The notes: a model not told the origin generated them from the sequence alone. 33,546 bases of DNA from DAOOOU01 sp964435635 (GCA_964435635.1 CAYSZU010000007.1:1-33546), one strand, 5' to 3'. Shown: positions 8,729-18,299, counted from the first letter of the stretch. Numbers and translations: made by a program.

Positions 8729-10726
8729 TTAATCATTTTCCGCCATAATTTGTCTAAGCTTTTCTTCGTCCCAAATCTCAAGCTGAAGTTCTTTAGCTTT
8801 GTCATATTTACTCCCAGGGTCATTACCAACAATTACATAATCGGTTTTATTACTAACTGATTCGGCTGTTTGCCCACCGTGGTTTTCTATATACTCTTTT
8901 AGTTTATCTCTCGATATAAACGATATCATCCCAGTAATAACAACCTTCTTATTAGTTAAGAATTGTTTATAACTAGCCGTTTTTCCTAAAAATCTAGTAT
9001 TAATCCCTAACTCTTTTAAGTTTTCTATTATCATCTGGTTCTCTTTATCCGCAAAATAACTAACGATATTTAAAGCTAGAATAGGACCGATATCAGGAAT
9101 GTTTATTAATTCATCTTTTTTGGCCGCGGCTAAATTATCAATAGTTAAATAATACTTCGCTAATATTTTAGCGTTTTTGGCCCCTATTCCAGGGATACCT
9201 AAACCAAAAATAAGCTTTTCTAACGAATTATTCTTACTATTATTGATTGATAATAAAAGATTATCAACACTCCGATTACCAAAGCCTTCTAATTCTATTA
9301 ATTCGTTTTTTCTTTCGAATAAACGATATATATCACTAACATTATTTATTATTTTTTGATTGTAAAAATCCTCAATGATTCTCTCTCCTAAACCATCAAT
9401 ATTCATAGCAGAGCGGCTGACAAAATGAATAAGACCTTCTATTTGACGAGCGGCACATTCTTGATTAGGACAGATAGTTTCAATTTGATTAGGGGTTTTC
9501 TCTAATTTTGAGTGGCAAATTGGACATTGCTTGATCATTTGGAATTCCTGTTCGGCTCCAGTTCTTCTTGCCACAATTGGACTTATTACCTCAGGGATAA
9601 CATCGCCGGCTTTTCTAATATAAACCATATCACCAATTTTAATGTCTTTATCAATAATATTATTTTCGTTATGCAATGTGGCACGAGATATAGTTGAGCC
9701 TTGAACTATAACGGGTTCTAAAACAGCGTTAGGTGTTATTTGACCAGTTCGGCCAACAGTAAAGATTATATCGACTAATTTAGTGACCACTTCTGTTGCG
9801 GGAAATTTATACGCGGTTGCCCACCTAGGGTATTTTGCTGTATATCCTAAAGTGTTTTGATCAGCAATATTATTCACTTTAATTACAACCCCATCAATTT
9901 CGTAGGGCAGAGCGCTTCGCTTGGTTGACCATTCATCAATATAAGCAATTACTTCATCAATATTATTGACTAATTTATTATAATTATTCGTTTTAAGACC
10001 TAAATGATTAAAATAATTTAAGGCCTCAAAATGAGTTTGAAGATTGTAGTCTAATGGATTAGGTAAATGATAAAAGAAAGCGTCTAAATTACGCTCGGCA
10101 GTAACTTTTGAATCTAAATTACGAATGCTACCTGCTGCGGCATTTCTGGTGTTCTTTAATGGTTCTAAACCTTCAGCAATTCTTTTAAGATTAATTTGCT
10201 TTAGAGTTTTTTTACCCATGAATATTTCACCACGAAACTCAATATCAATCGGTTCATTTAAGGTCAGAGGAATGCTTCTAATAGTTTTAATATTATTGGT
10301 AATGTCTTCCCCAACAACCCCATCACCTCTAGTTACTCCTCTAACTAGAACGCCTTTTTCATATACTAGGGAAACGGCTAATCCATCAATTTTAAGCTCA
10401 CAAACATATTCGGGTTTAAAACCATTAGCCCTTATTCTCGCATCAAATTCTTTTACTTCCTCTTCGCTAAACATATCAGTTAAACTAAAAAGGGGTATTT
10501 TATGATTGACTTTAACAAACTTATCTAAAACGACTCCGCCAACTTTTCGATTTGGTGAATCTTCTCTGACATACTCAGGATATTTTGCTTCAAGAGTTTT
10601 TAATTCTCGAACGGTTTTATCCCACTCTTGATCAGAAACGCTAGGATTATCCAACGTATAATACTCATAATTCCACTCGTTAATTTGCCGAACTAATTCA
10701 GCAATTCGATTTTTAATATCCATCAT
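8729..10726 (-). CDS. ligA: NAD+-dependent DNA ligase LigA
   Basis: This essential ligase seals nicks in replication and repair using NAD+. The 665-residue protein has the full domain order: domain Ia (DNPSVSDQEWD, 26-36), the adenylation domain with the catalytic K112 in LKIDGLA, the OB fold, a four-Cys zinc finger (CPIC...CPNQEC, about 400-425), helix-hairpin-helix repeats and a C-terminal BRCT domain (about 588-665). Length is normal. The start region carries AAGGAG followed by two consecutive ATGs at 10726 and 10723; the second has the more usual 8-base spacing, so the protein may begin one residue later. It follows pcrA by 36 bases, the conserved Gram-positive order. Confidence 0.97.
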   Translation of the reverse strand: MMDIKNRIAELVRQINEWNYEYYTLDNPSVSDQEWDKTVRELKTLEAKYPEYVREDSPNRKVGGVVLDKFVKVNHKIPLFSLTDMFSEEEVKEFDARIRANGFKPEYVCELKIDGLAVSLVYEKGVLVRGVTRGDGVVGEDITNNIKTIRSIPLTLNEPIDIEFRGEIFMGKKTLKQINLKRIAEGLEPLKNTRNAAAGSIRNLDSKVTAERNLDAFFYHLPNPLDYNLQTHFEALNYFNHLGLKTNNYNKLVNNIDEVIAYIDEWSTKRSALPYEIDGVVIKVNNIADQNTLGYTAKYPRWATAYKFPATEVVTKLVDIIFTVGRTGQITPNAVLEPVIVQGSTISRATLHNENNIIDKDIKIGDMVYIRKAGDVIPEVISPIVARRTGAEQEFQMIKQCPICHSKLEKTPNQIETICPNQECAARQIEGLIHFVSRSAMNIDGLGERIIEDFYNQKIINNVSDIYRLFERKNELIELEGFGNRSVDNLLLSINNSKNNSLEKLIFGLGIPGIGAKNAKILAKYYLTIDNLAAAKKDELINIPDIGPILALNIVSYFADKENQMIIENLKELGINTRFLGKTASYKQFLTNKKVVITGMISFISRDKLKEYIENHGGQTAESVSNKTDYVIVGNDPGSKYDKAKELQLEIWDEEKLRQIMAEND

Positions 10727-10762
10727 ATCAACTCCTTAGATTTATATATAATAATAAATATT

Positions 10763-12850
10763 TTATTTAATTTTTTTAATACTTTTATGATTCTTTAATA
10801 ATTTCTTTATTCCATAATTTTTGGCAAAGGCAACACTGATGAAATCGTCTTGAAGTTCAACTATTACTCCGCGACCATATATCGTATGCATAACAATATC
10901 ACCATTTTGATAATCTATGATATCTTGCGAGTACATTTCTGCCATTTGAACTTTTTCTGGTGGAAGCATATTTTTGTTCTGAATATCAAGTAGTGATTTA
11001 TCAATTTCACTAATAAACCTACTAGGTGGGTTAATTGTTTCCTTACCATAAAGCATTCTTCTTTTCGCATTACTAATATATAGTTTTTGTTTTGCTCGAG
11101 TAATCCCAACGTAGCATAAACGGCGTTCTTCTTCAATCCCGCCCTCTTCTAAAAACGCATTAGTATGAGGGAAAATACCATCTTCCATCCCAATAATAAA
11201 AACCACTTCAAATTCTAATCCTTTAGCACCATGAAGGGTCATTAGGGTAACTGCATTATGGTTTTCCTTGTGATCAGATATATCAGCAATTAAACTTACT
11301 TCTTCAAGAAAGTCATTTAAATTAACGCTCCCGGTTTTTTCTTCAAAGGATGCTGTAATACTCTTGAACTCCATTAAGTTATCAAGTCTTAGATCGCTTT
11401 CAAGGGTTTTATCTGATTCTAATTCGCTTTGCAAACCAGTTTTTTCTAAAATCAGATCAATTAATTCAGTTAAAGAAAGTTTTTCACTTTCCTTAGTTAT
11501 TTCATTAATCATCTCTTTAAATAATTCTTCTTTACCATTATTTATCGCCTCAAACATACTTATTCCTCTACTTAAGGCATCTTTTTCTAAATTACTAATG
11601 GCTTTTTCGCCAATTCCCCTTTTTGGAACATTAATAATTCTTCGCAAACTAATATCATCATCTTTGTTTGAAATTAACTTTAAATAGGAAAGAAGGTCTT
11701 TTATCTCTTTTCGAGCATAAAAGTAATAACTGCCAACTACATTATATTGAATGTTGGCTTTAATGAATTCTTCCTCAACTAGCCTAGCTTGAGCATTAGT
11801 CCGATAAAGAATTCCAATATCTTTTTCGCAAAACCCCTCATTTAATAGTTTTCTTACTTCATCAATCACTAGAGTCATCTCATGTTTACCGTCATAAGCT
11901 CTAATATATTTCGACTTAATGCCTTCTCCCTTTGAACTCCATAGTTCTTTTTCCTTGCGGTCTTTATTATGCTTAATAACCGAGTTAGCAACATCTAAAA
12001 TAGATTTAGTACTTCGATAGTTTTCCACTAAAGAAATCACCTTTGCTTTAGCATAATCCTTTTCGAAGTTTAATATATTCTTAAAATTAGCCCCACGAAA
12101 CATATAAATCGATTGATCAGGATCACCAACAATAAAAAGATTCTGATGTTTTTTTGCTAATAATTTGCAAAAAATGTATTGCACTTCATTTGTATCTTGA
12201 TACTCATCAATTAAAATATATCGATATTTATCTTGGTATTTTTCTAAAACTAAAGGGTTTTCGTAAAATAATTGCACTGGTAGTTTTAACAAATCATCAA
12301 AATCAACCGAATTATTATTAGCTAAAATACTTTTATATTCATAATATACCCGCTCAGCTATTTTCTCTGGCGGCGTATTAAAGAATTTGCTAATTTCGCC
12401 CTCTGTAAGCATCTCGTTTTTGATAAAACTAATTCGATTTCTAATATACGAAGGCGCATATACTTTTGGGTCTAAACCCATTCCCTTTAAGATTCTTTTA
12501 ATAATTGCTAGAACATCATCACTATCAATAATTGAAAAATTTGCCGTCAAACCTAACAAATCATGATTTTCTCTAATAATTCTAACGCCCAAAGAGTGAA
12601 AAGTTCCGACAAACGATCTGTTATCGGGCACTAGAACTTCAAGTCGTTCACGCATTTCTTTGGCGGCTTTATTAGTAAAAGTAATCGCTAAGATATTATA
12701 ATCTTTGATACCTTTACTAATTAAACTAGCAATTCTAGTTGTTAAAACTCTTGTTTTACCACTACCTGCTCCAGCAATGATTAAACAAGGACCATCAACG
12801 TGCTCAACTGCCTCTAATTGGCAACTATTTAAGTCTTTATAAATATCCAT
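10763..12850 (-). CDS. pcrA: ATP-dependent 3'-5' DNA helicase PcrA (UvrD/Rep family)
   Basis: This superfamily 1 helicase acts in repair and rolling-circle replication. Motifs are all present: Walker A GAGSGKT near the N-terminus (27-33), TFTNKAAKEM, motif II IDEYQDTN, motif III GDPDQSIYMFRG, motif V LMTLHGAKGLEF and motif VI GITRAK. A C-terminal Tudor-like segment (DIVMHTIYGRGVIVEL) typical of PcrA is present. With the start at 12850 it has 695 residues. I prefer this ATG because AGGA lies about 9 bases before it. An in-frame ATG at 12859 abuts AGG and would be only about 8 bases from the transcript start predicted from the -10 at 12874-12879. First gene of the pcrA-ligA operon. Confidence 0.96.
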   Translation of the reverse strand: MDIYKDLNSCQLEAVEHVDGPCLIIAGAGSGKTRVLTTRIASLISKGIKDYNILAITFTNKAAKEMRERLEVLVPDNRSFVGTFHSLGVRIIRENHDLLGLTANFSIIDSDDVLAIIKRILKGMGLDPKVYAPSYIRNRISFIKNEMLTEGEISKFFNTPPEKIAERVYYEYKSILANNNSVDFDDLLKLPVQLFYENPLVLEKYQDKYRYILIDEYQDTNEVQYIFCKLLAKKHQNLFIVGDPDQSIYMFRGANFKNILNFEKDYAKAKVISLVENYRSTKSILDVANSVIKHNKDRKEKELWSSKGEGIKSKYIRAYDGKHEMTLVIDEVRKLLNEGFCEKDIGILYRTNAQARLVEEEFIKANIQYNVVGSYYFYARKEIKDLLSYLKLISNKDDDISLRRIINVPKRGIGEKAISNLEKDALSRGISMFEAINNGKEELFKEMINEITKESEKLSLTELIDLILEKTGLQSELESDKTLESDLRLDNLMEFKSITASFEEKTGSVNLNDFLEEVSLIADISDHKENHNAVTLMTLHGAKGLEFEVVFIIGMEDGIFPHTNAFLEEGGIEEERRLCYVGITRAKQKLYISNAKRRMLYGKETINPPSRFISEIDKSLLDIQNKNMLPPEKVQMAEMYSQDIIDYQNGDIVMHTIYGRGVIVELQDDFISVAFAKNYGIKKLLKNHKSIKKIK

Positions 12851-12873
12851 TTTAATCATCCTGTTCTACTTAA

Positions 12874-12882
12874 ATTATACCA
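12874..12882 (-). promoter_or_regulatory. Extended -10 promoter of pcrA-ligA
   Basis: The minus strand reads TGG TATAAT (TATAAT at 12874-12879), an extended -10, 24 bases before the preferred pcrA ATG. I see no good -35; that region falls in the T-tract of the preceding terminator. Confidence 0.6.
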
Positions 12883-12892
12883 TAAATATGGC

Positions 12893-12926
12893 TTTTAAAA
12901 AACAAAAAAGCACATAATATGTGCTT
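12893..12926 (-). terminator. Rho-independent terminator after the 15283-12936 gene pair
   Basis: An 8-bp perfect stem AAGCACAT/ATGTGCTT (12908-12915 with 12919-12926) with a 3-base loop is followed on the minus strand by TTTTTTGTTTTTT. It lies 10 bases past the stop of the 95-residue gene and directly before the pcrA promoter, insulating the two units. Confidence 0.85.
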
Positions 12927-12935
12927 AAGTTATAG

Positions 12936-13223
12936 TTATAAATGTTCGATAATTGCCAGGTTATTTTTCAACTTATCAATTAAATCTTCGCGGTCATATT
13001 TTTCAAATATTTCCTTGAAATTAGTCGTATCAATCAGAAACATATCATAATACGATTTAAATGCTTCAGTATAATTTGTTACCCCAATGTTCTTTAAATA
13101 ACTTATGTTGTCAATAACTATTCCTTGGAAGTCAATTATCTTGTTCTTTATATTTGGCGGAATACTTCCTTCTAATTCTAATATCACTTTTGATTCAAAC
13201 CCTAATTCTTCTAAAAATTTCAT
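12936..13223 (-). CDS. Small helical protein, unknown, coupled to the coiled-coil protein upstream
   Basis: This 95-residue protein has no signal or membrane segment. It is mostly helical by composition, with YLKNIGVTNYTEAFKSYYD in the middle and an acidic/Leu-rich C-terminus (EDLIDKLKNNLAIIEHL). The spacing of short helices resembles helical-repeat units of the kind also suggested in the C-terminal half of the neighbouring 687-residue protein, but I could not align them confidently. Its ATG overlaps the upstream TGA as ATGA, with GGAGG 9 bases before it, so translation is coupled. Function unknown. Confidence 0.65.
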   Translation of the reverse strand: MKFLEELGFESKVILELEGSIPPNIKNKIIDFQGIVIDNISYLKNIGVTNYTEAFKSYYDMFLIDTTNFKEIFEKYDREDLIDKLKNNLAIIEHL

Positions 13224-15283
13224 ATTCCTTTTCCTCCAAATGTTTCTTGAGGAGCTAATAATTCATCAACTATATTATATTCTTCTTCAGTTTTATTAGT
13301 ATTTGCAAATAAAGCAATCGCAGCAAGTTCGTTGTCTGGATAATTAAATAATATCGAATTTGTATTCATATCAAGCCTTCGCAAATTCTCTATAACCCGT
13401 GCTTTTGCAAAACTTATATCGTTGATGTAATATGTATTTCCTTTAGTAATTGCGATTGATTCAATCTTATCAATTAACCTCTTTAAATCTTCTTCTTGAT
13501 AAGACATTCCCTCAATTGCTGCAGAATAATTAGTTATATAATCTATCACTTCTTTTGCTCCAGCAATTTTATCTTCTAATAGTTGATTAATATCGGTTGG
13601 TTTTGGCATATAACTTTCAAGACTAACATCGCCAACAACGCTTTCAAATTCTGTTTGATCGAAAATGTATGATAAATACTTCCCGCCCTCTGCTTTTGTT
13701 AAATATGGGACGTTATTTAATTGGCAATATTTTATTCTAGCCAGTACTACATTAGCATCTAAGGCTAAGTTTCTTGGGTTTTGAGCGATTAAATCTTCAG
13801 CTCCAGCTTCACAATAAGCATTAATTCTTTCTTCAAATTGATTAGGATCAATATTAATAATTGTTAGATCAATCTTTCCATCAGCATTTGTTATAGCAAG
13901 TTTATATTTTTCAATTAAATATAGAATCGCGATTGTATCGGTTGGATCGCCTAATAAATCTGCCGCATTATTATATATTTGTTTATCATCAACAAAATAA
14001 TTTCTTTTATTTAGTTCTTTAATATTAGTAAGGAAGTTCATTGGACTATTAACATAAACAATTAAAGGAATTTTTGTTAAATCATAATTATTCTTAGTAA
14101 ATAACTCAAAATAAGCTTGCATTTGATTAGCATCGATATCAAGAATTGATAAACAGTTTCTAATATCAATATAAGATTTACCATTATCTAATAACTGGTT
14201 CACTTTAAACTCTAAATCTAAATCAATTAGTAACCCGCTATTAACATATGGATCAATATCTAGCAGTCTCATTATATCTTCATTAACTTTAATAACCTTT
14301 TTTATTTCACAACTTTCTAAATCAGTTAATTGTTGTAAGGAAAACTTAGTTATATCTAAATTACTTTCCGTTAAAACGGTTTTTAATTCATCACTGATGG
14401 TTGGCTCTTCTTCTTCGGGTTTTTCCGCTAAATAGTCAGTATTAAAATTCCCTAATTTAGGATCAAAGCCGAAATCAAAATTCGTTTCAACTGCTTCATC
14501 TGCTCCGTTAATAAATACTGGGTCTTCTTCGGATTTTTCCGCTATATAGTCAGCATCAAATTCCACTGGATTAGGATTTTGATCAACTTCTTGTTGCTTA
14601 CTCTCTCCTTGAACAACTTGGGCTACAGTTTGACCATTAATATTTTGGCTCATAATCCGATCATAAATAAATAATGTATCCTCAGGGAATAATAGCATTT
14701 TAGCCAAAGCGTCGCATTCTTCTTCGGTAAAACGAAATAATTTAAGTAATGATTTCACTGATTGCTTAGAAATATCCTCGCTTCCTTTGAAAATTTCATC
14801 TAACATTCTATTTAGTTCAGTTTGATTACGAACCGCCTCATCTTTTTTCAAATCTATTTCGGCTTTGCGATCATCAATCTCTTTAATTTTTGCTTCACTT
14901 TCATTTATTTCAATGTTTAATGTTCCTAGTTTTGTCTCTAATGACTCTTGAGTTTCAGGGAACTTTTTTCGAATTTCCGCTTTAATCCCATCAATATCAA
15001 GATCTATTTCAAGCTCGTCAAAGATAACTGAAAATTTTTGCCCGTGAATCGATTCAAACGCTAGATTAAATTCAGCATATTCTTCTTCTAATGCCCGCTT
15101 TTTATAAGCAACGGTTTCCATTTCGGTACCGTTTAATTCAGCAGTTTTCTTTAACTGTTCTTTTATTCTTGTCGAATTTGCTATTTCAGCTTCAATAGCT
15201 TTAATTATCTCGCTATCTAGACCCCTTAAATTATATAATCGATCAAGTAATCTAGTTACTTCTGGGCTCAATGATGTCACCAT
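13220..15283 (-). CDS. Large cytoplasmic coiled-coil/helical-repeat protein, unknown
   Basis: The 687-residue protein has no signal peptide or membrane helix. Residues about 25-165 are rich in Glu/Lys/Ile with heptad-like spacing (coiled coil). A low-complexity acidic linker at about 230-295 contains a duplicated 14-residue unit ending in DYxAEKxEE (from E241 and N279, period 38). The remainder (about 300-680) alternates short helices with conserved-looking LDI.., YDLTKIPLIVYVNS and IDPNQF segments, resembling a helical-repeat scaffold, perhaps mTERF-like. No catalytic motif is visible. The start has AGGAGTG upstream and an extended -10 at 15310-15318. It forms a two-gene unit with the 95-residue protein. 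I do not recognise the family. Confidence 0.65.
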   Translation of the reverse strand: MVTSLSPEVTRLLDRLYNLRGLDSEIIKAIEAEIANSTRIKEQLKKTAELNGTEMETVAYKKRALEEEYAEFNLAFESIHGQKFSVIFDELEIDLDIDGIKAEIRKKFPETQESLETKLGTLNIEINESEAKIKEIDDRKAEIDLKKDEAVRNQTELNRMLDEIFKGSEDISKQSVKSLLKLFRFTEEECDALAKMLLFPEDTLFIYDRIMSQNINGQTVAQVVQGESKQQEVDQNPNPVEFDADYIAEKSEEDPVFINGADEAVETNFDFGFDPKLGNFNTDYLAEKPEEEEPTISDELKTVLTESNLDITKFSLQQLTDLESCEIKKVIKVNEDIMRLLDIDPYVNSGLLIDLDLEFKVNQLLDNGKSYIDIRNCLSILDIDANQMQAYFELFTKNNYDLTKIPLIVYVNSPMNFLTNIKELNKRNYFVDDKQIYNNAADLLGDPTDTIAILYLIEKYKLAITNADGKIDLTIINIDPNQFEERINAYCEAGAEDLIAQNPRNLALDANVVLARIKYCQLNNVPYLTKAEGGKYLSYIFDQTEFESVVGDVSLESYMPKPTDINQLLEDKIAGAKEVIDYITNYSAAIEGMSYQEEDLKRLIDKIESIAITKGNTYYINDISFAKARVIENLRRLDMNTNSILFNYPDNELAAIALFANTNKTEEEYNIVDELLAPQETFGGKGI
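14408..14563. repeat. Two-copy in-frame repeat in the acidic linker of the 687-residue protein
   Basis: Two nearly identical stretches of about 42 bases (14408-14449 and 14522-14563) are 114 bases apart and in frame, encoding EFDADYIAEKSEED and NFNTDYLAEKPEEE. High DNA identity suggests a recent tandem duplication of 38 codons followed by divergence of the intervening part. Confidence 0.75.
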
Positions 15284-15309
15284 AAAATCACTCCTATTAT
15301 CTATCTATG

Positions 15310-15318
15310 ATTATAGCA
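15310..15318 (-). promoter_or_regulatory. Extended -10 promoter of the 15283-12936 pair
   Basis: The minus strand reads TGC TATAAT (TATAAT at 15310-15315), 26 bases before the ATG at 15283. A possible -35, TTTACT, stands 17 bases upstream. The intergenic stretch 15284-15397 holds nothing else I can support. Confidence 0.6.
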
Positions 15319-15397
15319 AAGCTAAGAATAAAAGTAAATATTTATAGTGTTTTTTTGATAATAAAAAGGATTATTAGAAATAGCTTTATTATAAGTT

Positions 15398-15802
15398 CTA
15401 TTTAGGCCTTTTAAAAACAAATATTTTACTGAAAAGATAATTACTTGTTAAGACAATAAATTGTACTAGTGTTTTGGCAAGGGCATCATTCATTCTTATT
15501 AGGTCAACCAGTGCAAACATAACAACTATTTCGATTCCCAAAGTCAGTAATCGGCAGGTGAAGAACTTGCTGATTTCACTAATTACTTTTTTATTTTTGC
15601 TTTTAAAGACAAATAATCGATTAGTAATATAGGCGTATAAGACAGCAGTTATCCACGATAATATAGTATTAATTATATAGTTATTAACCACTTCTCTTAA
15701 TAACATGTAGCTTAATATACTTACTATCGTGGTAGTTCCACCAACAATTAAATAATTGAGTACTTCTTCATGTTTTTTATACATGTTTCTTAGTTTTAGC
15801 AT
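15398..15802 (-). CDS. GtrA-family membrane protein
   Basis: The 134-residue protein has four membrane segments (about 17-35, 40-58, 76-97, 106-125) with the family signatures VGGTTTIVSILSYMLLRE at the start, ITNRLFVFK after TM2 and KIFVFK at the C-terminus. GtrA-like proteins are thought to help move or present polyprenyl-linked sugars at the membrane for O-antigen, teichoic acid or arabinogalactan glycosylation. The ATG at 15802 has GAGAGG 8 bases before it. It overlaps the 3' end of the YfhO gene by 26 bases, so the two are translationally coupled, and together they look like a lipid-linked glycosylation unit. Confidence 0.88.
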   Translation of the reverse strand: MLKLRNMYKKHEEVLNYLIVGGTTTIVSILSYMLLREVVNNYIINTILSWITAVLYAYITNRLFVFKSKNKKVISEISKFFTCRLLTLGIEIVVMFALVDLIRMNDALAKTLVQFIVLTSNYLFSKIFVFKRPK

Positions 15803-18299
15803 CTTTTGTTCCTCTCTTAATTTCAGTCATTATAAGCCAGCCAAAAATCATAAATCCCCCTAAGCTAATTGTTTTTCCGGTTAAAAGATAAGGCGCTTTA
15901 TATCTAAGCTCAATTTTGTGCTGCCCCTTATTAATTTTAAAACCAATAAAGGCCTCATTAACTTTTTCATAGGTAACAGGTTGATCATCGACTGTTATAC
16001 TAAAGCCCTTATCATACGGAATAGAAAGAATGAAATAACCATCATCTCTAACTTTTATCTGACCAACTATTTGATCACCATAAGTAAGCTTACGATCAAT
16101 AACAAATGGATCCAATTCTTTTTGATAATCAACAAGGGCCTTATATTCCATTACGTATGTTTTTATATTTCCAATTTGGTATTTCCCTTTACCAAAGGTA
16201 ATATCTAAAAACTCAATTGGTTGATTTGAACTAAGCGTATACTGGAAATGATTGTTATTATTTTGATACTTCCATTCAGCACATGTTAACTTATTAGTAA
16301 TACCATTAATAGTGATATATGTATCACCAATTTCACAGGACTGGGATATTATCATATCAAAAGATAATAATATAATTTGATCGCTTGTCTTTTGGTCTAG
16401 GTCTAAACGCAAACGGTTAGTATCCTTGGCAGTTATACTGTATATTCCGTTCTCTTCTTTTATTTCTAAGCCCTCTTTGATTAACGAATAAGTTAAGTCA
16501 ATTTCCTTAATGTTAGTTAGGCTTGGTAAATTACTTGAATCTTTAACAACTGCATTTAACATTAAAGCCTCAATATTATAAGGATATTCTAGTTTTTGAT
16601 ATTCATTTATACTAATAGTTGACCTGATTGCATAACCAACTGGATAGACATGATTGTTGATGAAGACTCCGTCTTTTAATTGTTCATAACCAATCAGGGG
16701 CGTTTCCGTAAAAGCGTACTTATTTCCCATGAAAATATTATAAAAGATATTAAGTGGTTGACTATTCATTGCCAGGTTACGATGCGGGTTCTCATTACCA
16801 ATTGAATAATTATAAAAATAATTTAAATTTGAATTAGCAACTGAAGAATATATGGTTGCTTGATAATGCTCTGGACCTAATACTTGGTTCACACTATAGC
16901 CCTTGTGTTCATAATTACTAATTCGATAAAAGGAATTATCTTCAGTCAAAATCGAATTAACCTTCTTGCTAGTTTTCTCGTTTAAAAATTCCTCTAGATA
17001 GTTGTTATCAACAAGTTGATCATAGTTACTAGAAATTAGAGTCGAGAACATTAATGTTAAGAAAAGCATTGTGAGAAAAGTTTTTTTCATATTAAATCTA
17101 TAAAGTAATAAGAAACTCAGGAAAAAGAAGCAAAAATCAAAAATATAACCATACTCTGCTTCAGTTATAATATTCATTATTAAATGAATAATCATTCCTA
17201 AACAAACAATCGTTCCCAAATATAAGTCTTTTCTCGTAAATTTATTTAGCATTTCTTCTAACGTGTAAGCAGCGACTAGGCCAGCTAATGGAATAAAAGG
17301 AATCAGCACCTTACCACTAGTATACATAAATCCATTTAAAATAAATAATATAATCGGAAACAACAATAATAAGCAGAAAACTATACCTAAAAAGCGTCTT
17401 TCTTTCTTCGCCGAAAAGGCAAAAGCAATTATACTATAGAAAGTAAATGCTGTTATACCTAAGGAGTAACCGTTACATAAAAAGATACGATGATTTATTA
17501 TAGGAATAATCATTTCCAAGATATTCATTGTTACGTTAGTATCTGAACGTCCAGATAGAATAACGTAAATTGTTGGTAATAAAATTATTGCTCCCATTAT
17601 TATTGGTAGAATCAGATGCTTTATAAAATTTAGAAACCAATAAATCATTGCTTTAAGGGATATTTTTTTATTGGTTTCTAAATACTTATAGATTGCATAA
17701 ATTATAACAACTAGAATTGAGCTGACACTAAAATAATAATTGGTCATTATAGTTAAAAAAACGCTTAGTATCAATAAGTCTTTTTTGTTTATTTTGAATA
17801 ATCGGTTAACTCCCCATAAAGACATAATTGTAAAAGGAAGATAACTAATAAACATTAGATGACGATGGCTATGAAATAATAACGGCCCGGCACAAAGAAA
17901 AATAAGTGTTCCCCAAAAAGATATTTGGGAAGTAAATCTTTGACGAAGCCAGTAATAGTAAAGAATGATGGTTAAGATTAAAACTAAAAAGATCATAATT
18001 ACAACGAAATCAACCATCCTAATAAAGGGGAAAAAATATGAAATTAGGATCAACGGACTTAATAGTCCATAATATGATAAATTAAAAATATTTTGGCCGG
18101 CCCCAATATTAAATGCAAAACTTGGGATTAACTGCTTAGTATCATAAAAAAGCTGGCGAAAATAATCGGGAATTATCCAGTGCTGATTAAGCCAATCAAG
18201 GGTAGAACCATAATAGTAACTAGTTCCAACCAACAACAAAACCATCGTTGTTAAAACGGTTATTAATATTACTATGTTTTTTCGATCATTATTTTTCAT
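15777..18299 (-). CDS. yfhO: YfhO-family polytopic membrane glycosyltransferase-like protein
   Basis: This 840-residue protein has an N-terminal block of about a dozen membrane helices, an extracytoplasmic beta-rich region (about 450-805) and a last helix near the C-terminus. The tail carries the YfhO pattern GYFILSIPYDKGF...VDDQPV...GFKINKGQHKIELRY before TM. YfhO proteins belong to the GT-C-like membrane transferases; B. subtilis YfhO has been implicated in lipoteichoic acid glycosylation. The first loop has YGSTLDWLNQHW rather than an obvious DxD motif. I prefer the ATG at 18299. A GTG at 18308 is also possible; both have only weak ribosome-binding sites. It overlaps the GtrA gene, its likely partner. 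Confidence 0.85.
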   Translation of the reverse strand: MKNNDRKNIVILITVLTTMVLLLVGTSYYYGSTLDWLNQHWIIPDYFRQLFYDTKQLIPSFAFNIGAGQNIFNLSYYGLLSPLILISYFFPFIRMVDFVVIMIFLVLILTIILYYYWLRQRFTSQISFWGTLIFLCAGPLLFHSHRHLMFISYLPFTIMSLWGVNRLFKINKKDLLILSVFLTIMTNYYFSVSSILVVIIYAIYKYLETNKKISLKAMIYWFLNFIKHLILPIIMGAIILLPTIYVILSGRSDTNVTMNILEMIIPIINHRIFLCNGYSLGITAFTFYSIIAFAFSAKKERRFLGIVFCLLLLFPIILFILNGFMYTSGKVLIPFIPLAGLVAAYTLEEMLNKFTRKDLYLGTIVCLGMIIHLIMNIITEAEYGYIFDFCFFFLSFLLLYRFNMKKTFLTMLFLTLMFSTLISSNYDQLVDNNYLEEFLNEKTSKKVNSILTEDNSFYRISNYEHKGYSVNQVLGPEHYQATIYSSVANSNLNYFYNYSIGNENPHRNLAMNSQPLNIFYNIFMGNKYAFTETPLIGYEQLKDGVFINNHVYPVGYAIRSTISINEYQKLEYPYNIEALMLNAVVKDSSNLPSLTNIKEIDLTYSLIKEGLEIKEENGIYSITAKDTNRLRLDLDQKTSDQIILLSFDMIISQSCEIGDTYITINGITNKLTCAEWKYQNNNNHFQYTLSSNQPIEFLDITFGKGKYQIGNIKTYVMEYKALVDYQKELDPFVIDRKLTYGDQIVGQIKVRDDGYFILSIPYDKGFSITVDDQPVTYEKVNEAFIGFKINKGQHKIELRYKAPYLLTGKTISLGGFMIFGWLIMTEIKRGTKDAKTKKHV

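Noticed and set aside
10125..10505. 126-codon plus-strand open frame inside ligA
   Set aside because: It lies antisense to the ligA adenylation domain; the translation is low-complexity Ser/Leu-rich with no start signals.
10915..11136. 73-codon minus-strand frame inside pcrA
   Set aside because: It is an alternative frame of the conserved helicase C-terminal region; no ribosome-binding site.
11364..11687. 107-codon plus-strand frame inside pcrA
   Set aside because: Antisense shadow of an intact helicase gene, Ser/Leu-rich translation, no upstream signals.
15918..16208. 96-codon plus-strand frame inside the YfhO gene
   Set aside because: Antisense to the conserved C-terminal part of YfhO; Ile/Asn-rich with no recognisable domain.
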